Source of the DNA: Kribbella voronezhensis
GTDB taxonomy: Bacteria; Actinomycetota; Actinomycetes; Propionibacteriales; Kribbellaceae
NCBI RefSeq assembly: GCF_004365175.1
Contig: NZ_SOCE01000001.1
Location: forward strand, 4,223,403 to 4,287,402
Length of the DNA stretch: 64,000 bases
Direction: 5' to 3'
Positions 6,592-14,210 of this stretch are shown in pieces. Under the pieces are notes generated by a model. It did no database searches. It was not told the DNA's origin and saw nothing but the letters and a program-made list of their open reading frames with translations. Each line of letters opens with the position of its first letter. The stretch's first letter is position 1. Position numbers and translations under genes: made by a program.

Positions 6592-6626
6592 GCATAAGTT
6601 TCACCCGACAACACAGGTCAAGTCAA
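6592..6626 (-). promoter_or_regulatory. candidate promoter of the tRNA/RtcB cassette
   Basis: On the minus strand TTGACT (6621-6626) and TTGACC (6616-6621) overlap as -35 candidates. An AT-rich AACTTATG lies 17-18 bases further on as a weak -10. It is upstream of the leader ORF at 6557. It is the only TTGAC-type element seen in this spacer, but the -10 is poor. Confidence 0.35.
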
Positions 6627-6678
6627 TGCATTTCTCTGCCGAATTATTCCCGCGCGCCACCCGACAAATTCACCGCGG

Positions 6679-7941
6679 TCAGGGAAGTGGCAGGAAGGCG
6701 AGTCGCTCGTGCACCTCGCCGCCGATGTGGGTGGTGTCCGAGCCGACCCAGAGACCGGTCGAGGTGAGCAGCAGGTCGTACCCGCCGATGCCGCGGTCCT
6801 TGGTGGGGTTCCATGAGTAGGCGAGGCCGCTGTGTGGGTTGAGTGCTGCGATGCCTGGCCGGCTGACCGCGCCGGGGCCGGCGGTGTTGTTGCCACCCGG
6901 GTTGTTCATCCAGCGCTGGTGCCCCTGCACGTAGACGGCTGCGCGGGTGACCTGCACCGAAAGCAAGGTGTCGCCGCCGGTGTAGTTCACCCAGACCGGG
7001 TACGTCGTACGGGAGTCGTTCGTGTTCCAGCGGGTCGCGGCGTCGCAGATCAGGTCCCGGTTGTTGGGGGACGTGCCGCCGGTGGTGACGATGACGAAGA
7101 ACGTGCCGTCGTACGAGAAGTCGACATCGCGGGTGTACGTCGGCGTCTCGCTCCAGCAGGGCTTGTCGAACAGCGTCGAGTACCAGGTGCTCGTCCAGGC
7201 CCCGTACGTGCCGAGGGTGATCAACGCTGCCTGCCGCCGGAGCTGGCCGCCGACCGAGGTGAAGGTGCCGACGATCGCCAGCCGGGTACCGGCCGGGTTC
7301 ACCGCGAAGCGGAACACCTTGGTCTGGCCGGCGTTCGTACCGCCGGGCGCTCCGGTGATGGCGAGCTTGATGTAACCGGTGTCACCGCCGGTGGCGGGAT
7401 TGACTGCGATCAGCTTCTTGCTGAAGGCGCCGCCGAGGATGAGGCGGCCCTTCACCAGCGCCATGTCCGTGACCGAACCCGTCAGCCGCGCGTTGAAAGC
7501 GGTGTCGACGGCGCCGGTGTACGGGTCCAGCTTGACGACGCCGGTGCGGGCGACACCGTTGACGTTGTTGAAGTACCCGCCGACCCACAGCGACCTGCCG
7601 TCGGTGGCCATCGCCCAGACCGCGGCGTTGAAGGTGGCGTGGAACCCCGTCAGACCCCCGCTGATCGGGTTGAAGCCGAACAGCCGGCTCCGGGAGATGG
7701 TGCCGGAGTTGTTGTACGGCTTCACCGAGCTGAACTCGCCGCCGGCGAACATGATGCCGCCCAGTTGCAGCATCTTGTAGACCGCGCCCTGCTGAACCCG
7801 GGGCGTCAGATCCGAGGGATTCGGTGAGACGACATAGTCCTGCGAAATCGGCGACGCGGACGCCGGTGCGCCCTGGAGGGCCGTCGCCCCCAGTGCGACC
7901 GCGGTGACAACTGCTCCAAGAGCCTTGACGAGCTTGTTCAT
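6679..7941 (-). CDS. secreted beta-propeller (delta-60 repeat-like) protein
   Basis: The 420-residue protein begins with a Sec signal peptide (MNKLVKALG, a hydrophobic Ala/Val core, and likely cleavage after ASA near residue 29). The mature part holds repeated blades of the type MFAGGEFSSV, LWVGGYFNNVNG, LILGGAFSK and VGTFTSVGG, as in delta-60/DUF5122 propellers. Two cysteine-containing stretches lie in the C-terminal half. A GAGGGGGCG site precedes the ATG. Surface or extracellular binding is likely; an enzyme activity cannot be assigned. It is transcribed toward the tRNA cassette. Confidence 0.75.
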   Translation of the reverse strand: MNKLVKALGAVVTAVALGATALQGAPASASPISQDYVVSPNPSDLTPRVQQGAVYKMLQLGGIMFAGGEFSSVKPYNNSGTISRSRLFGFNPISGGLTGFHATFNAAVWAMATDGRSLWVGGYFNNVNGVARTGVVKLDPYTGAVDTAFNARLTGSVTDMALVKGRLILGGAFSKKLIAVNPATGGDTGYIKLAITGAPGGTNAGQTKVFRFAVNPAGTRLAIVGTFTSVGGQLRRQAALITLGTYGAWTSTWYSTLFDKPCWSETPTYTRDVDFSYDGTFFVIVTTGGTSPNNRDLICDAATRWNTNDSRTTYPVWVNYTGGDTLLSVQVTRAAVYVQGHQRWMNNPGGNNTAGPGAVSRPGIAALNPHSGLAYSWNPTKDRGIGGYDLLLTSTGLWVGSDTTHIGGEVHERLAFLPLP

Positions 7942-8162
7942 GGTGACGCCCCCTCAGCGCGGTCCGATTACCGGCTGTCTACGGACTCTGGCACAGCTGA
8001 ACCCGCAGCAGAAGGCCCAACCATCAACGCTTCCCGGCCGCGCACGCCTCCCTCACCTGTCGCTACCGTCCGTCACCAACCCCGCAGGCCGTCGCCCTCC
8101 CGCTATCCGATTCGGAATCCCCCGAACCTCCCGCTACACTCTTGCATCGGCCCCCGGGCCAC

Positions 8163-8238
8163 GCCGCCTTAGCTCAGTCGGCAGAGCGTCTCACTCGTAA
8201 TGAGAAGGTCGTCGGTTCGATTCCGACAGGCGGCTCCA
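8163..8238 (+). tRNA. tRNA-Thr(CGU)
   Basis: This is a canonical cloverleaf with acceptor GCCGCCT/AGGCGGC, D-arm AGCTC...GAGC, and anticodon loop CTCGTAA (anticodon CGT, codon ACG). The T-arm is GTCGG/CCGAC. The CCA is encoded at 8236-8238. Its 3' half is the left attachment site of the integrated remnant. Confidence 0.96.
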
Positions 8239-8239
8239 C
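8193..8239. repeat. attL: 3' half of tRNA-Thr
   Basis: These 47 bases are repeated exactly at 10420-10466. The similarity continues with a few mismatches for about 60 more bases through the shared terminator (to about 8300). The repeat pair brackets the integrase gene, as expected for tyrosine-recombinase insertion into a tRNA gene. Confidence 0.9.
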
Positions 8240-8243
8240 CCAA

Positions 8244-8285
8244 ACCCCCAGGTCAGAGGCCACTTTCCTCGACTGGGGGTTTTGT
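8244..8285. terminator. tRNA-Thr terminator, bidirectional (left copy)
   Basis: ACCCCCAG pairs with CTGGGGGT, and TTTT follows on the plus strand. It ends the tRNA-Thr transcript. On the other strand the same bases encode the last residues of the integrase (MTKPPVEESGL). A near copy lies at 10471-10512. Confidence 0.75.
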
Positions 8286-9392
8286 CATTCCGGCCTCAAG
8301 TTCCCTCCGTGTCCCTGTGGTGCCCCCGATCTTCCGGGCGGCATCCCAGAGGTTCTGGTCGATCAGGTGGCCGTATAGGTCCATAGTCATGGCCGCCGAG
8401 GCGTGCCCCAGGATCCGCTGTACGACCTTGGGGTCAGCTCCCGATCCAAGCCAGACCGACGCGGCTGTGTGGCGCAGATCGTGGACACGGAGAGTTGGAA
8501 CCCCAATCGCCTTGATCGCAGCCGACCAACGAACCGACCGCTTCCAGTTGCCCTCGCTCAGCGGCCCACCCTGAGGAGCGTGGAACAGCCAGGCGTCGTT
8601 CACCTTCTCGCCTGCCCAGCGGTCGACCAGAGGGATCAGCTCGTCGACCAGGGGGACGGTCCGAGCGCGCTTGCTCTTCAAGGTATCTACGAACAGTTCG
8701 CCGGACCCACCGCTAGCCAGCACAGCCCGTTGAAGCCGGAGACCTCTGCCCGGCACCCAGACCCTGTCGCCAGCCTGGAGACCAGCCATCTCACCCCACC
8801 GAAGACCGCCCAGGCCAAGTACGAGCACCAGTTCGGCGTACCGGCCGTTGCAGGCGTCAGCGAGCTGGTAGAGCTGTGCCTCGGTCAGGTGCACACCCTC
8901 CCGCCTCGACTGCCCGCCACTGGGAGCCTTCGCCAGGGCAGCGACGTTGACCGTGATCCGGCCGTCAGCGATGGCGTAGTTCAGGATCGAGCGCAGCGTC
9001 GCCAGGTACCGAGTGACGCTGGAGGGACGGCGACCGGCAGCGATCTGCGAGCCGACCCAGCTCGACACCTCAGCGGCTGTGATCGACACGAGAGGGAAGT
9101 TGCCGAAACGCGGTGCGATGTGGAGACGCCAGTCGGCTTCGTCGGCCTCACGAGTCCGGCGCTTGGCTGAACTGCGCGATTCCAACCAGTCCTCTGCAAC
9201 TGCCGAAAGGGGAACGCGACCGCGCTTCGGGTCGGTCCACTCGCCGAGGCGAAGCTTGCGGGTCTGGTCTTGCTCCCAGGCGACGGCGTCGGCCTTGCGA
9301 TCGAAGACGCGGGTAGCGACCTCCCGGCCATGCGACTTGATCCGTGCTCGGTACCGGACCTGGCCGCCCTTGGTGTACCGCTGGACGCTCAT
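8253..9392 (-). CDS. phage-type tyrosine integrase
   Basis: The 379-residue protein has an N-terminal arm-type DNA-binding and SAM-like core-binding region (to about 160), then the catalytic domain. The catalytic set is complete: R198 (GGLRWGEM), H304 and R307 (HDLRHTA), H330 (LGHAS) and nucleophile Y340 (DLYGHL). It therefore looks functional. It sits next to tRNA-Thr, the target site, facing toward it. Its last 15 codons lie inside the duplicated attachment/terminator segment. No clear ribosome-binding site precedes the ATG at 9392. No excisionase, replication or transfer gene accompanies it, so the element is a remnant or a minimal integrative unit. Confidence 0.93.
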   Translation of the reverse strand: MSVQRYTKGGQVRYRARIKSHGREVATRVFDRKADAVAWEQDQTRKLRLGEWTDPKRGRVPLSAVAEDWLESRSSAKRRTREADEADWRLHIAPRFGNFPLVSITAAEVSSWVGSQIAAGRRPSSVTRYLATLRSILNYAIADGRITVNVAALAKAPSGGQSRREGVHLTEAQLYQLADACNGRYAELVLVLGLGGLRWGEMAGLQAGDRVWVPGRGLRLQRAVLASGGSGELFVDTLKSKRARTVPLVDELIPLVDRWAGEKVNDAWLFHAPQGGPLSEGNWKRSVRWSAAIKAIGVPTLRVHDLRHTAASVWLGSGADPKVVQRILGHASAAMTMDLYGHLIDQNLWDAARKIGGTTGTRRELEAGMTKPPVEESGL

Positions 9393-9445
9393 CAGGCGGG
9401 ATGACGGGACCGATTTGGCCGGCTATCGCGGAGCGGGGTCGGGTG

Positions 9446-9594
9446 CGTCTTCCCGTCTGCCGCTCAGCCCAGTCAGGACCTATCAGGAGCCACCGGAGGG
9501 GACAAGGTCGTTCGTCCAGCGGGGCGCTCCACCTTGTCCCCTCCGGCGTCTCCTGATCGCGCTACGCGTGGGCTGAACGGCAGACGGGAAGACG
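9446..9594. repeat. 149-bp imperfect palindrome
   Basis: The outer arms 9446-9462 and 9578-9594 are a perfect 17-bp inverted repeat (CGTCTTCCCG.../...CGGGAAGACG). Inside, CTCAGCCCA faces TGGGCTGA, TCAGGAG faces CTCCTGA, and a 16-bp inner pair (CCGGAGGGGACAAGGT and its complement) closes on about 22 loop bases. The stretch 9393-9706 holds no gene I can support. The palindrome could be a MITE-like element, an integrase/excisionase control site or a single-strand origin. Confidence 0.75.
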
Positions 9595-9706
9595 GTTGGG
9601 GCGAAGCATGCGCAGCACCAGCTGCGCTGTCTTTGGCCGGTTGGGCGGCTGCCTCAAGTCGCTCGCCGGACGGGCAACAACAGATCGGCTTGCGCAGGTT
9701 CCTCGA

Positions 9707-10228
9707 TCAGTGACGAGGGCCCGGGTCTGCGGCGTGGGCTGCGCTGTATGCGGCTGTTCGTTCGGCATGTTCAAGGCCAACTTGCACACCGCCGTTTCCT
9801 CCGCCGTGGCAGTACATGGACAACGAGAGACCTCGGATGGTCCAGGCGCTCGCTGGCATGTGTGCCGGACCCCACTCTTCGCGGGGTGCCCCGAAGGCGT
9901 CAGACAAGAGACGCCTCAAGGCGTCATAGCCAGCTCTGGGCTTCGGGTCCGTCGGGTCAGGTGAGAGGTAGAGGAAGAAGTTGAGGCCGAGAAACTCGCC
10001 GTTGAAGGTACTCCAGTAACCATCAACCTGATCGCCAAGAGAGGTACTGAAGACTCCGGGTGTTCGTTCCGACTCGCCAGCCGGGCTGCGCTCAAGGAAG
10101 GCCATCTCGGAGAACATGGCCCGCCGTTCGCCATCGGTGGTCGGCCACGGAGCAGCGACGATCCTGGTGATCGTCACTACTACTTCCGCTGGATCTGGTG
10201 ATAGCACCGGCGGATCGTCTTCAGGCAC
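9707..10228 (-). CDS. hypothetical protein in the integrated remnant
   Basis: The 173-residue soluble protein has no signal peptide. It is rich in aromatic residues in the middle (DGYWSTFNGEFLGLNFFLYL) and continues with DALRRLLSDAFGAP, like the small actinobacterial proteins found near toxins or mobile DNA. I do not recognise its family with confidence. GTG at 10228 is chosen because TACGGT stands 6 bases upstream, the leaderless pattern common in this window. The frame stays open to 10285. It lies inside the tRNA-Thr insertion, so it is cargo of that element. Confidence 0.6.
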   Translation of the reverse strand: MPEDDPPVLSPDPAEVVVTITRIVAAPWPTTDGERRAMFSEMAFLERSPAGESERTPGVFSTSLGDQVDGYWSTFNGEFLGLNFFLYLSPDPTDPKPRAGYDALRRLLSDAFGAPREEWGPAHMPASAWTIRGLSLSMYCHGGGNGGVQVGLEHAERTAAYSAAHAADPGPRH

Positions 10229-10419
10229 ACGGCTACCGTAGCCGCTAGCGCACGAGACGGCCCATAAGGGACGGCCTGCCAACAACCTTGAATCTCAGCG
10301 ATCGGTGCCCCCGAGGTGCCCCCGAACGGCCCTGAACAGCCGTCAACGACCCCCGGCCGCTGAGCACGATAACTGCTCAGGGTCGCGGGTCGTCGCGGCG
10401 TTGGGGCTCAGGGGAACGG

Positions 10420-10466
10420 ACTCGTAATGAGAAGGTCGTCGGTTCGATTCCGACAGGCGGCTCCAC
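10420..10466. repeat. attR: duplicated 3' part of tRNA-Thr
   Basis: This is an exact 47-bp copy of 8193-8239: anticodon-loop end, T-arm, acceptor strand and CCA of tRNA-Thr. It is followed by a near copy of the terminator. It marks the right end of the insertion; the repeat-to-repeat distance is 2227 bp. Confidence 0.9.
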
Positions 10467-10470
10467 AAGA

Positions 10471-10512
10471 ACCCCCAGGTCAGAGGCCAGTTTCCTCGGC
10501 TGGGGGTTTTGT
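10471..10512. terminator. terminator hairpin (right copy)
   Basis: ACCCCCAG and CTGGGGGT pair as in the left copy. On the minus strand the same bases encode the C-terminal MTKPPAEETGL of the SDR gene. This is probably the original chromosomal end of the tRNA-Thr unit before the insertion. Confidence 0.65.
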
Positions 10513-11448
10513 CATTCCCGCCTCCGCGCGTTCCAGCAGGTCGGCGGTTGCTTCCCAGAGGCGTTGCTCGCGGGTGGGGTTGTGGGCGATCGGCTGTACT
10601 TCGGTCGGCTTGGTCTTCAGTACGAAGGCGCCGTCGCGCAGGTGGGCCCACTTGTCGTCCAGGGCCATCGCCGCCAGTAGTGGGCCTGAGCGTTGCGGCG
10701 TGGATACGCCCGGAATGTGGCCTAGGGCGCGGCTGATCGTCTGGAGTGCCTTCGGGGCGCCGCGGCCGAGTGCGGTGCCGGGCATCCAGCCCGGTTCGAA
10801 CACCGACACGTTGAGGCCGGAGCCCGCTCGGCGCTGCAGCTCGTGGGCGTAGTACAGGATCGCCAGCTTGGCGTTCGAGTAGGCGACGCCAGAGGCGGCC
10901 ATGCCTGGGGGCTGCTCACCGGTGGCGGGGCGGGCGAGTTCGACGGGGTCGGCCCACTTGGCCTCGGGCACGCTCAGCAGCTTGCGCCAGAAGTTGGCGT
11001 AGTAGGTGTTCGAGCCGAGCAGCACGACCCGTGCCGGAGCGGCGAACGAGCCGAGCAGGTCGCCGATGAGCTGGGCGTGGGCGAGGTAGTTGACGGCGAA
11101 CGTCATTTCGTAGCCGTCCATCGAGGCGCGTCGGGTGTCGGGCGACATGGTGCCGGCGTTCGCGACCAGCGCCCGCAGCGGCCGGGCGGCGCTCGCGGCG
11201 AGCAGCTCGCGCACGGTGGCAGCCGCAGTACGGACGTCGGCCAGGCTCGCGAGGTCGCAGCCGATCTCGTGGACGCGTGCTCCGAGGGCACGGGTCTCCT
11301 CGCCGACCGCCGTCAGATCGCGCCCGGCGCGGCCGACCAACAGCAGGTCGGGTCGGTACCCGGCCGGGCGTCCCGCCATGGACCGGGCGGTGTACCGGCC
11401 GAGGTTGCGGGTCGGGCCGGTGATGAGAACAGTTCCAGGTTCGGTCAT
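10480..11448 (-). CDS. short-chain dehydrogenase/reductase, divergent from MmyB-like regulator
   Basis: The product of about 322 residues has a Rossmann N-terminus (VLITGPTRNLGR), NAG near 100 (VANAGTM), and the YxxxK pair in AYSNAK. It belongs to the protochlorophyllide-reductase/retinol-dehydrogenase-like group of SDRs that use NAD(P)H. The substrate is unknown. ATG at 11448 (MTEPGTVLIT) is preferred; the frame extends to 11484. It is divergent from the XRE/MmyB-like regulator at 11551 and is the likely target of that regulator. Its C-terminus lies in the attR-side terminator repeat. Confidence 0.85.
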   Translation of the reverse strand: MTEPGTVLITGPTRNLGRYTARSMAGRPAGYRPDLLLVGRAGRDLTAVGEETRALGARVHEIGCDLASLADVRTAAATVRELLAASAARPLRALVANAGTMSPDTRRASMDGYEMTFAVNYLAHAQLIGDLLGSFAAPARVVLLGSNTYYANFWRKLLSVPEAKWADPVELARPATGEQPPGMAASGVAYSNAKLAILYYAHELQRRAGSGLNVSVFEPGWMPGTALGRGAPKALQTISRALGHIPGVSTPQRSGPLLAAMALDDKWAHLRDGAFVLKTKPTEVQPIAHNPTREQRLWEATADLLERAEAGMTKPPAEETGL

Positions 11449-11550
11449 AGCCGCAGCCTGCGAGAACGGCGGGATGGCAACCATTCGTCCGGTTTTCGTA
11501 GGACTACCAGGGCCAGGACAGGCCGTGCGGGCTCGCGCACACTGGAGCCT

Positions 11551-12396
11551 GTGGAAGCGTGGGAGTTCGGCCGGACGGTACGCCGCTGGCGCGACCGGGT
11601 GGCACCTGAGGCCGTCGGCGTACCGGTGGGCCGCCGTCGCCGGGCGACCGGGCTGCGCCGCGAGGAGCTGGCCGCGCTTGCCGGCATTTCGGCCGACTAC
11701 CTGACCCGCCTCGAGCAGGGACGCGCGACCGCGCCGTCAGCGCAGGTCGTGGAGTCACTGGCCCGGGCACTGCGCCTGGCCGACACCGAACGCGATCTGC
11801 TCTACCGGCTCGCCGGCCACGTCGCACCCGGGCCGGAAATCGTGCCGTCCCGGGTCACGCCGAGCGTGCAACGGCTACTCGACCGGCTCTCGCACACCCC
11901 AGTGATCGTGTACGACGCCAGCTGGACGCTCGTGCTCGCCAACGCGCCGTACGACGCGCTCATGGGTGACACCACCGCCTGGCGCGGCCTGGACCGCAAC
12001 GCCGTGTGGCGCAACGTCACTCGCCTGCCCTCACGGGTGAGGCACACCCCACAGGAGCAAGCCGAGCATGAGGCCCGGCTCGTAGCCGACCTGCGCCTGA
12101 CCGCCTCGCGCTACCCGGCCGACCGTGCTCTGCGGCAGCTGATCACCGACCTGACGTCCGGCAGCCCGCGTTTCGCCGAACTCTGGGACACCGAGGCACC
12201 GCCGCCCCCGACTGACCCGGCCCGGCGCAAGACCATCGACCACCCAGCGGTCGGCCCGATCACCCTGGACTGCGACACCCTCCTCGTCACCCTGGACGAC
12301 CTCCGCATCACCATCTACACAGCCGAGCCCGGCACCGAAGCCGCCGACCGCCTCGACCTCGCCATCATCCTGGGCACCCAGTCCCTACGACTCTGA
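11551..12396 (+). CDS. XRE-family regulator with MmyB-like ligand-binding domain
   Basis: The 281-residue protein has an N-terminal helix-turn-helix (LRREELAALAGISADYLTRL, about residues 35-55, with the LEQGR tail). A MmyB-like PAS-type domain follows (about 105-280), with motifs TPVIVYDASWTLVLAN and WRNV. Relatives bind a small molecule and usually control an adjacent divergent oxidoreductase gene. The GTG start has CACACT seven bases upstream, so it is probably leaderless. A homologue with the same SDR partner lies at 61424-62275. The much longer upstream open frame is rejected because it lies antisense inside the SDR gene. Confidence 0.9.
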   Translation: MEAWEFGRTVRRWRDRVAPEAVGVPVGRRRRATGLRREELAALAGISADYLTRLEQGRATAPSAQVVESLARALRLADTERDLLYRLAGHVAPGPEIVPSRVTPSVQRLLDRLSHTPVIVYDASWTLVLANAPYDALMGDTTAWRGLDRNAVWRNVTRLPSRVRHTPQEQAEHEARLVADLRLTASRYPADRALRQLITDLTSGSPRFAELWDTEAPPPPTDPARRKTIDHPAVGPITLDCDTLLVTLDDLRITIYTAEPGTEAADRLDLAIILGTQSLRL

Positions 12397-12439
12397 CCGC
12401 AAAGGCGTTCGTCGATCCGGTACGGCGATCCGTCTTCGA

Positions 12440-12506
12440 CGACTCTCGCCGGCATACCCCAGCGGACGTCGCCGACTCTCGCCGGCAAACCTCCACCGCA
12501 CGTCGC
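12440..12506. repeat. two imperfect 33-34-bp tandem copies
   Basis: The unit begins CGACTCTCGCCGGCA and ends ACGTCGC; copies start at 12440 and 12473. They lie in the gap between the regulator and a convergent methyltransferase. No gene or clear hairpin was found in the gap. Confidence 0.5.
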
Positions 12507-12546
12507 CCGCCCTGCGTCACGCGGACATCGCGGGAGCCCATAGCTA

Positions 12547-13326
12547 TCAGGGTTTGAGGGCGCGGGTGGCGTAGTAGCCGGGGAGCCAGCCTGCGGTGGC
12601 GTCGGCGTGGTGTGGGGCCTCGTCGAAGCCGGTGATCACGAAGCCGGCGGCGAGTTGCCCGCCGATTTGCTCGGCCATTGTGTGGCTGTACTCCAGCGGC
12701 GCATCGGCTCCCCACAGTCGCTCGCGCTCCTCGGCCGGGACGTGCGTCAGGTCGCTGTAGGGCAGGCGGTGGCGGACGACCAGCTCGCCGCGGGTGTCCA
12801 GGGCCTCGTTGTCGAACAGGTACACGTCAGGGTTGAGGAAGCCGCACAGCAGCGCGCCGCCTGGCCGCAGTACGCGGAAGCACTCGCGCCACACGGGTGC
12901 GAGCTCGGGCACGAACAGGTTCGAGACCGGGTTGAAGACGAGGTCGAACGAGGAGTCTTCGAACTCCGACAGGTCGCGCATGTCGCCCAGTACCGTGCGC
13001 AGCTCCAGACCCTCGCGCTCGGCGACCATCTGATCCTGGGCGAGCTGACGCGGCGAGTTGTCGAAGACCGTGACCCGCGCGCCGGCCGCGGCGAGCGTCG
13101 GGCCTTGCTGCCCACCGCCCGACGCCAGGCAGAGCAGGTCGACATCGGACAGGTCGGCGGGGAACCACGCCCGGTCGACCGGCCGGTACCCGATGAGTAC
13201 GACGGACCAGTCACCGGCGCGTGCCCGCGCGACGGTCTCGGGAGTGACCGGGCGCGACCACTCGTTGCCGCTCTCGACCTGAAGGTCCCACGCCGTGCGG
13301 TTGTGCGCTACCGGATCAACACTCAC
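12547..13326 (-). CDS. SAM-dependent methyltransferase
   Basis: The 259-residue class I methyltransferase has motif I DLLCLASGGGQQG near residue 65, an acidic residue ending the second strand (VTVFDNS), and LRPGGALLCGFL near 155. It resembles the UbiE/Methyltransf_11 family; the acceptor is unknown. The GTG start follows TACGGT by 6 bases and is probably leaderless. No membrane segment is seen. Neighbours give no pathway. Confidence 0.85.
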   Translation of the reverse strand: MSVDPVAHNRTAWDLQVESGNEWSRPVTPETVARARAGDWSVVLIGYRPVDRAWFPADLSDVDLLCLASGGGQQGPTLAAAGARVTVFDNSPRQLAQDQMVAEREGLELRTVLGDMRDLSEFEDSSFDLVFNPVSNLFVPELAPVWRECFRVLRPGGALLCGFLNPDVYLFDNEALDTRGELVVRHRLPYSDLTHVPAEERERLWGADAPLEYSHTMAEQIGGQLAAGFVITGFDEAPHHADATAGWLPGYYATRALKP

Positions 13327-13404
13327 GCGCCTACCGTAGCGCCCGGCCCGAGTGCCAACAGGCTCTTCGGCCCAGGGCGACAGAACACCGAGCGCAACCT
13401 GGTC

Positions 13405-14139
13405 CTACCAGGGAATCGGTCCGTCCTCGGTCAGGAAGGCGCCGGTCGGGCCGTCCTCGCCCACGGTCGCCAGATCGACCGCGACGGCCGCGCCCTCCTC
13501 CGCCGTACGGGTCCCGCTGCGGCGGTTGAGGTCGGTCGCGCAGTAGCCAGGGCTCACCGCGTTGACCAGGATCCCTTCGGCGCGCAGTTCATCGGCGTAG
13601 AGCACGGTGATCGCGTTCAGCGCGGTCTTCGAGGTGCAGTAAGGGAGGAGGACCGAGGAGTAGGAGGCCCATGGGCTGTCCGGGTCGGCCAGGTGGGTGA
13701 GAGAGCCGAGCTCGCTGGACATGTTGACGATGCGTGCGGCGGGGGAGCGGCGTAGCAGGGGGAGCATCGCGTGGGTCACCGCGATGACGCCGAACACGTT
13801 GGTCTCGTAGACCTGCCGGACGGTGGCGGCGGGGGTCTCACTCGGCTTCTGCTGTGCGGCGGCGATCGCGGCGTTGTTGACGAGGATGTCGAGGCGGCCG
13901 AACGTGGCCTCGATGTGCTTGGCGGCGGCCTCGACCGAGCTCTCGTCGGTGACGTCCAGCGGTACGAACCGTACGTCGGCGCCGCCCGCGCGGAGTTCCT
14001 CGGCCGCCGCTTCGCCGCGATCGGCGTCGCGGGCGCCGATCAGCACGGTGATGCCGAGGGCCGCGAGCCTGCGCGCGGTCTCCTTGCCGATGCCCTTGTT
14101 CGCGCCGGTGATCAAAGCAGTCTTCTGCAAAGTCGTCAT
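13405..14139 (-). CDS. short-chain dehydrogenase/reductase, divergent from LysR regulator
   Basis: The 244-residue classical SDR has LITGANKGIGKE (cofactor site), DVTDESS, LVNNAAIA, a catalytic serine region MSSELGS, and YCTSK with the catalytic Tyr and Lys. The C-terminus is TEDGPIPW. ATG 14139 is used because GAAGGGAGG lies 11 bases upstream; the frame continues to 14163. It is divergent from a LysR gene 71 bp away, which probably controls it. The substrate is unknown. Confidence 0.9.
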   Translation of the reverse strand: MTTLQKTALITGANKGIGKETARRLAALGITVLIGARDADRGEAAAEELRAGGADVRFVPLDVTDESSVEAAAKHIEATFGRLDILVNNAAIAAAQQKPSETPAATVRQVYETNVFGVIAVTHAMLPLLRRSPAARIVNMSSELGSLTHLADPDSPWASYSSVLLPYCTSKTALNAITVLYADELRAEGILVNAVSPGYCATDLNRRSGTRTAEEGAAVAVDLATVGEDGPTGAFLTEDGPIPW

Positions 14140-14193
14140 GGCACCCAGCCTCCCTTCACCCACAGGCGGCAGGGAAAGACCGAAAGACTCTGG

Positions 14194-14210
14194 ATCTATA
14201 CTCCGCAGAT
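14194..14210. promoter_or_regulatory. LysR-type operator ATCT-N9-AGAT
   Basis: A perfect 4+4 palindrome in the T-N11-A style ends directly in front of the LysR ATG at 14211 and overlaps TATACT, a likely -10 for lysR. This position suits autoregulation and control of the divergent SDR gene. Confidence 0.5.

Noticed and set aside
10843..11550. Long N-terminal extension of the MmyB-like regulator
   Set aside because: It is antisense to the SDR gene, has no domain, and the HTH start at 11551 has its own -10-like element.
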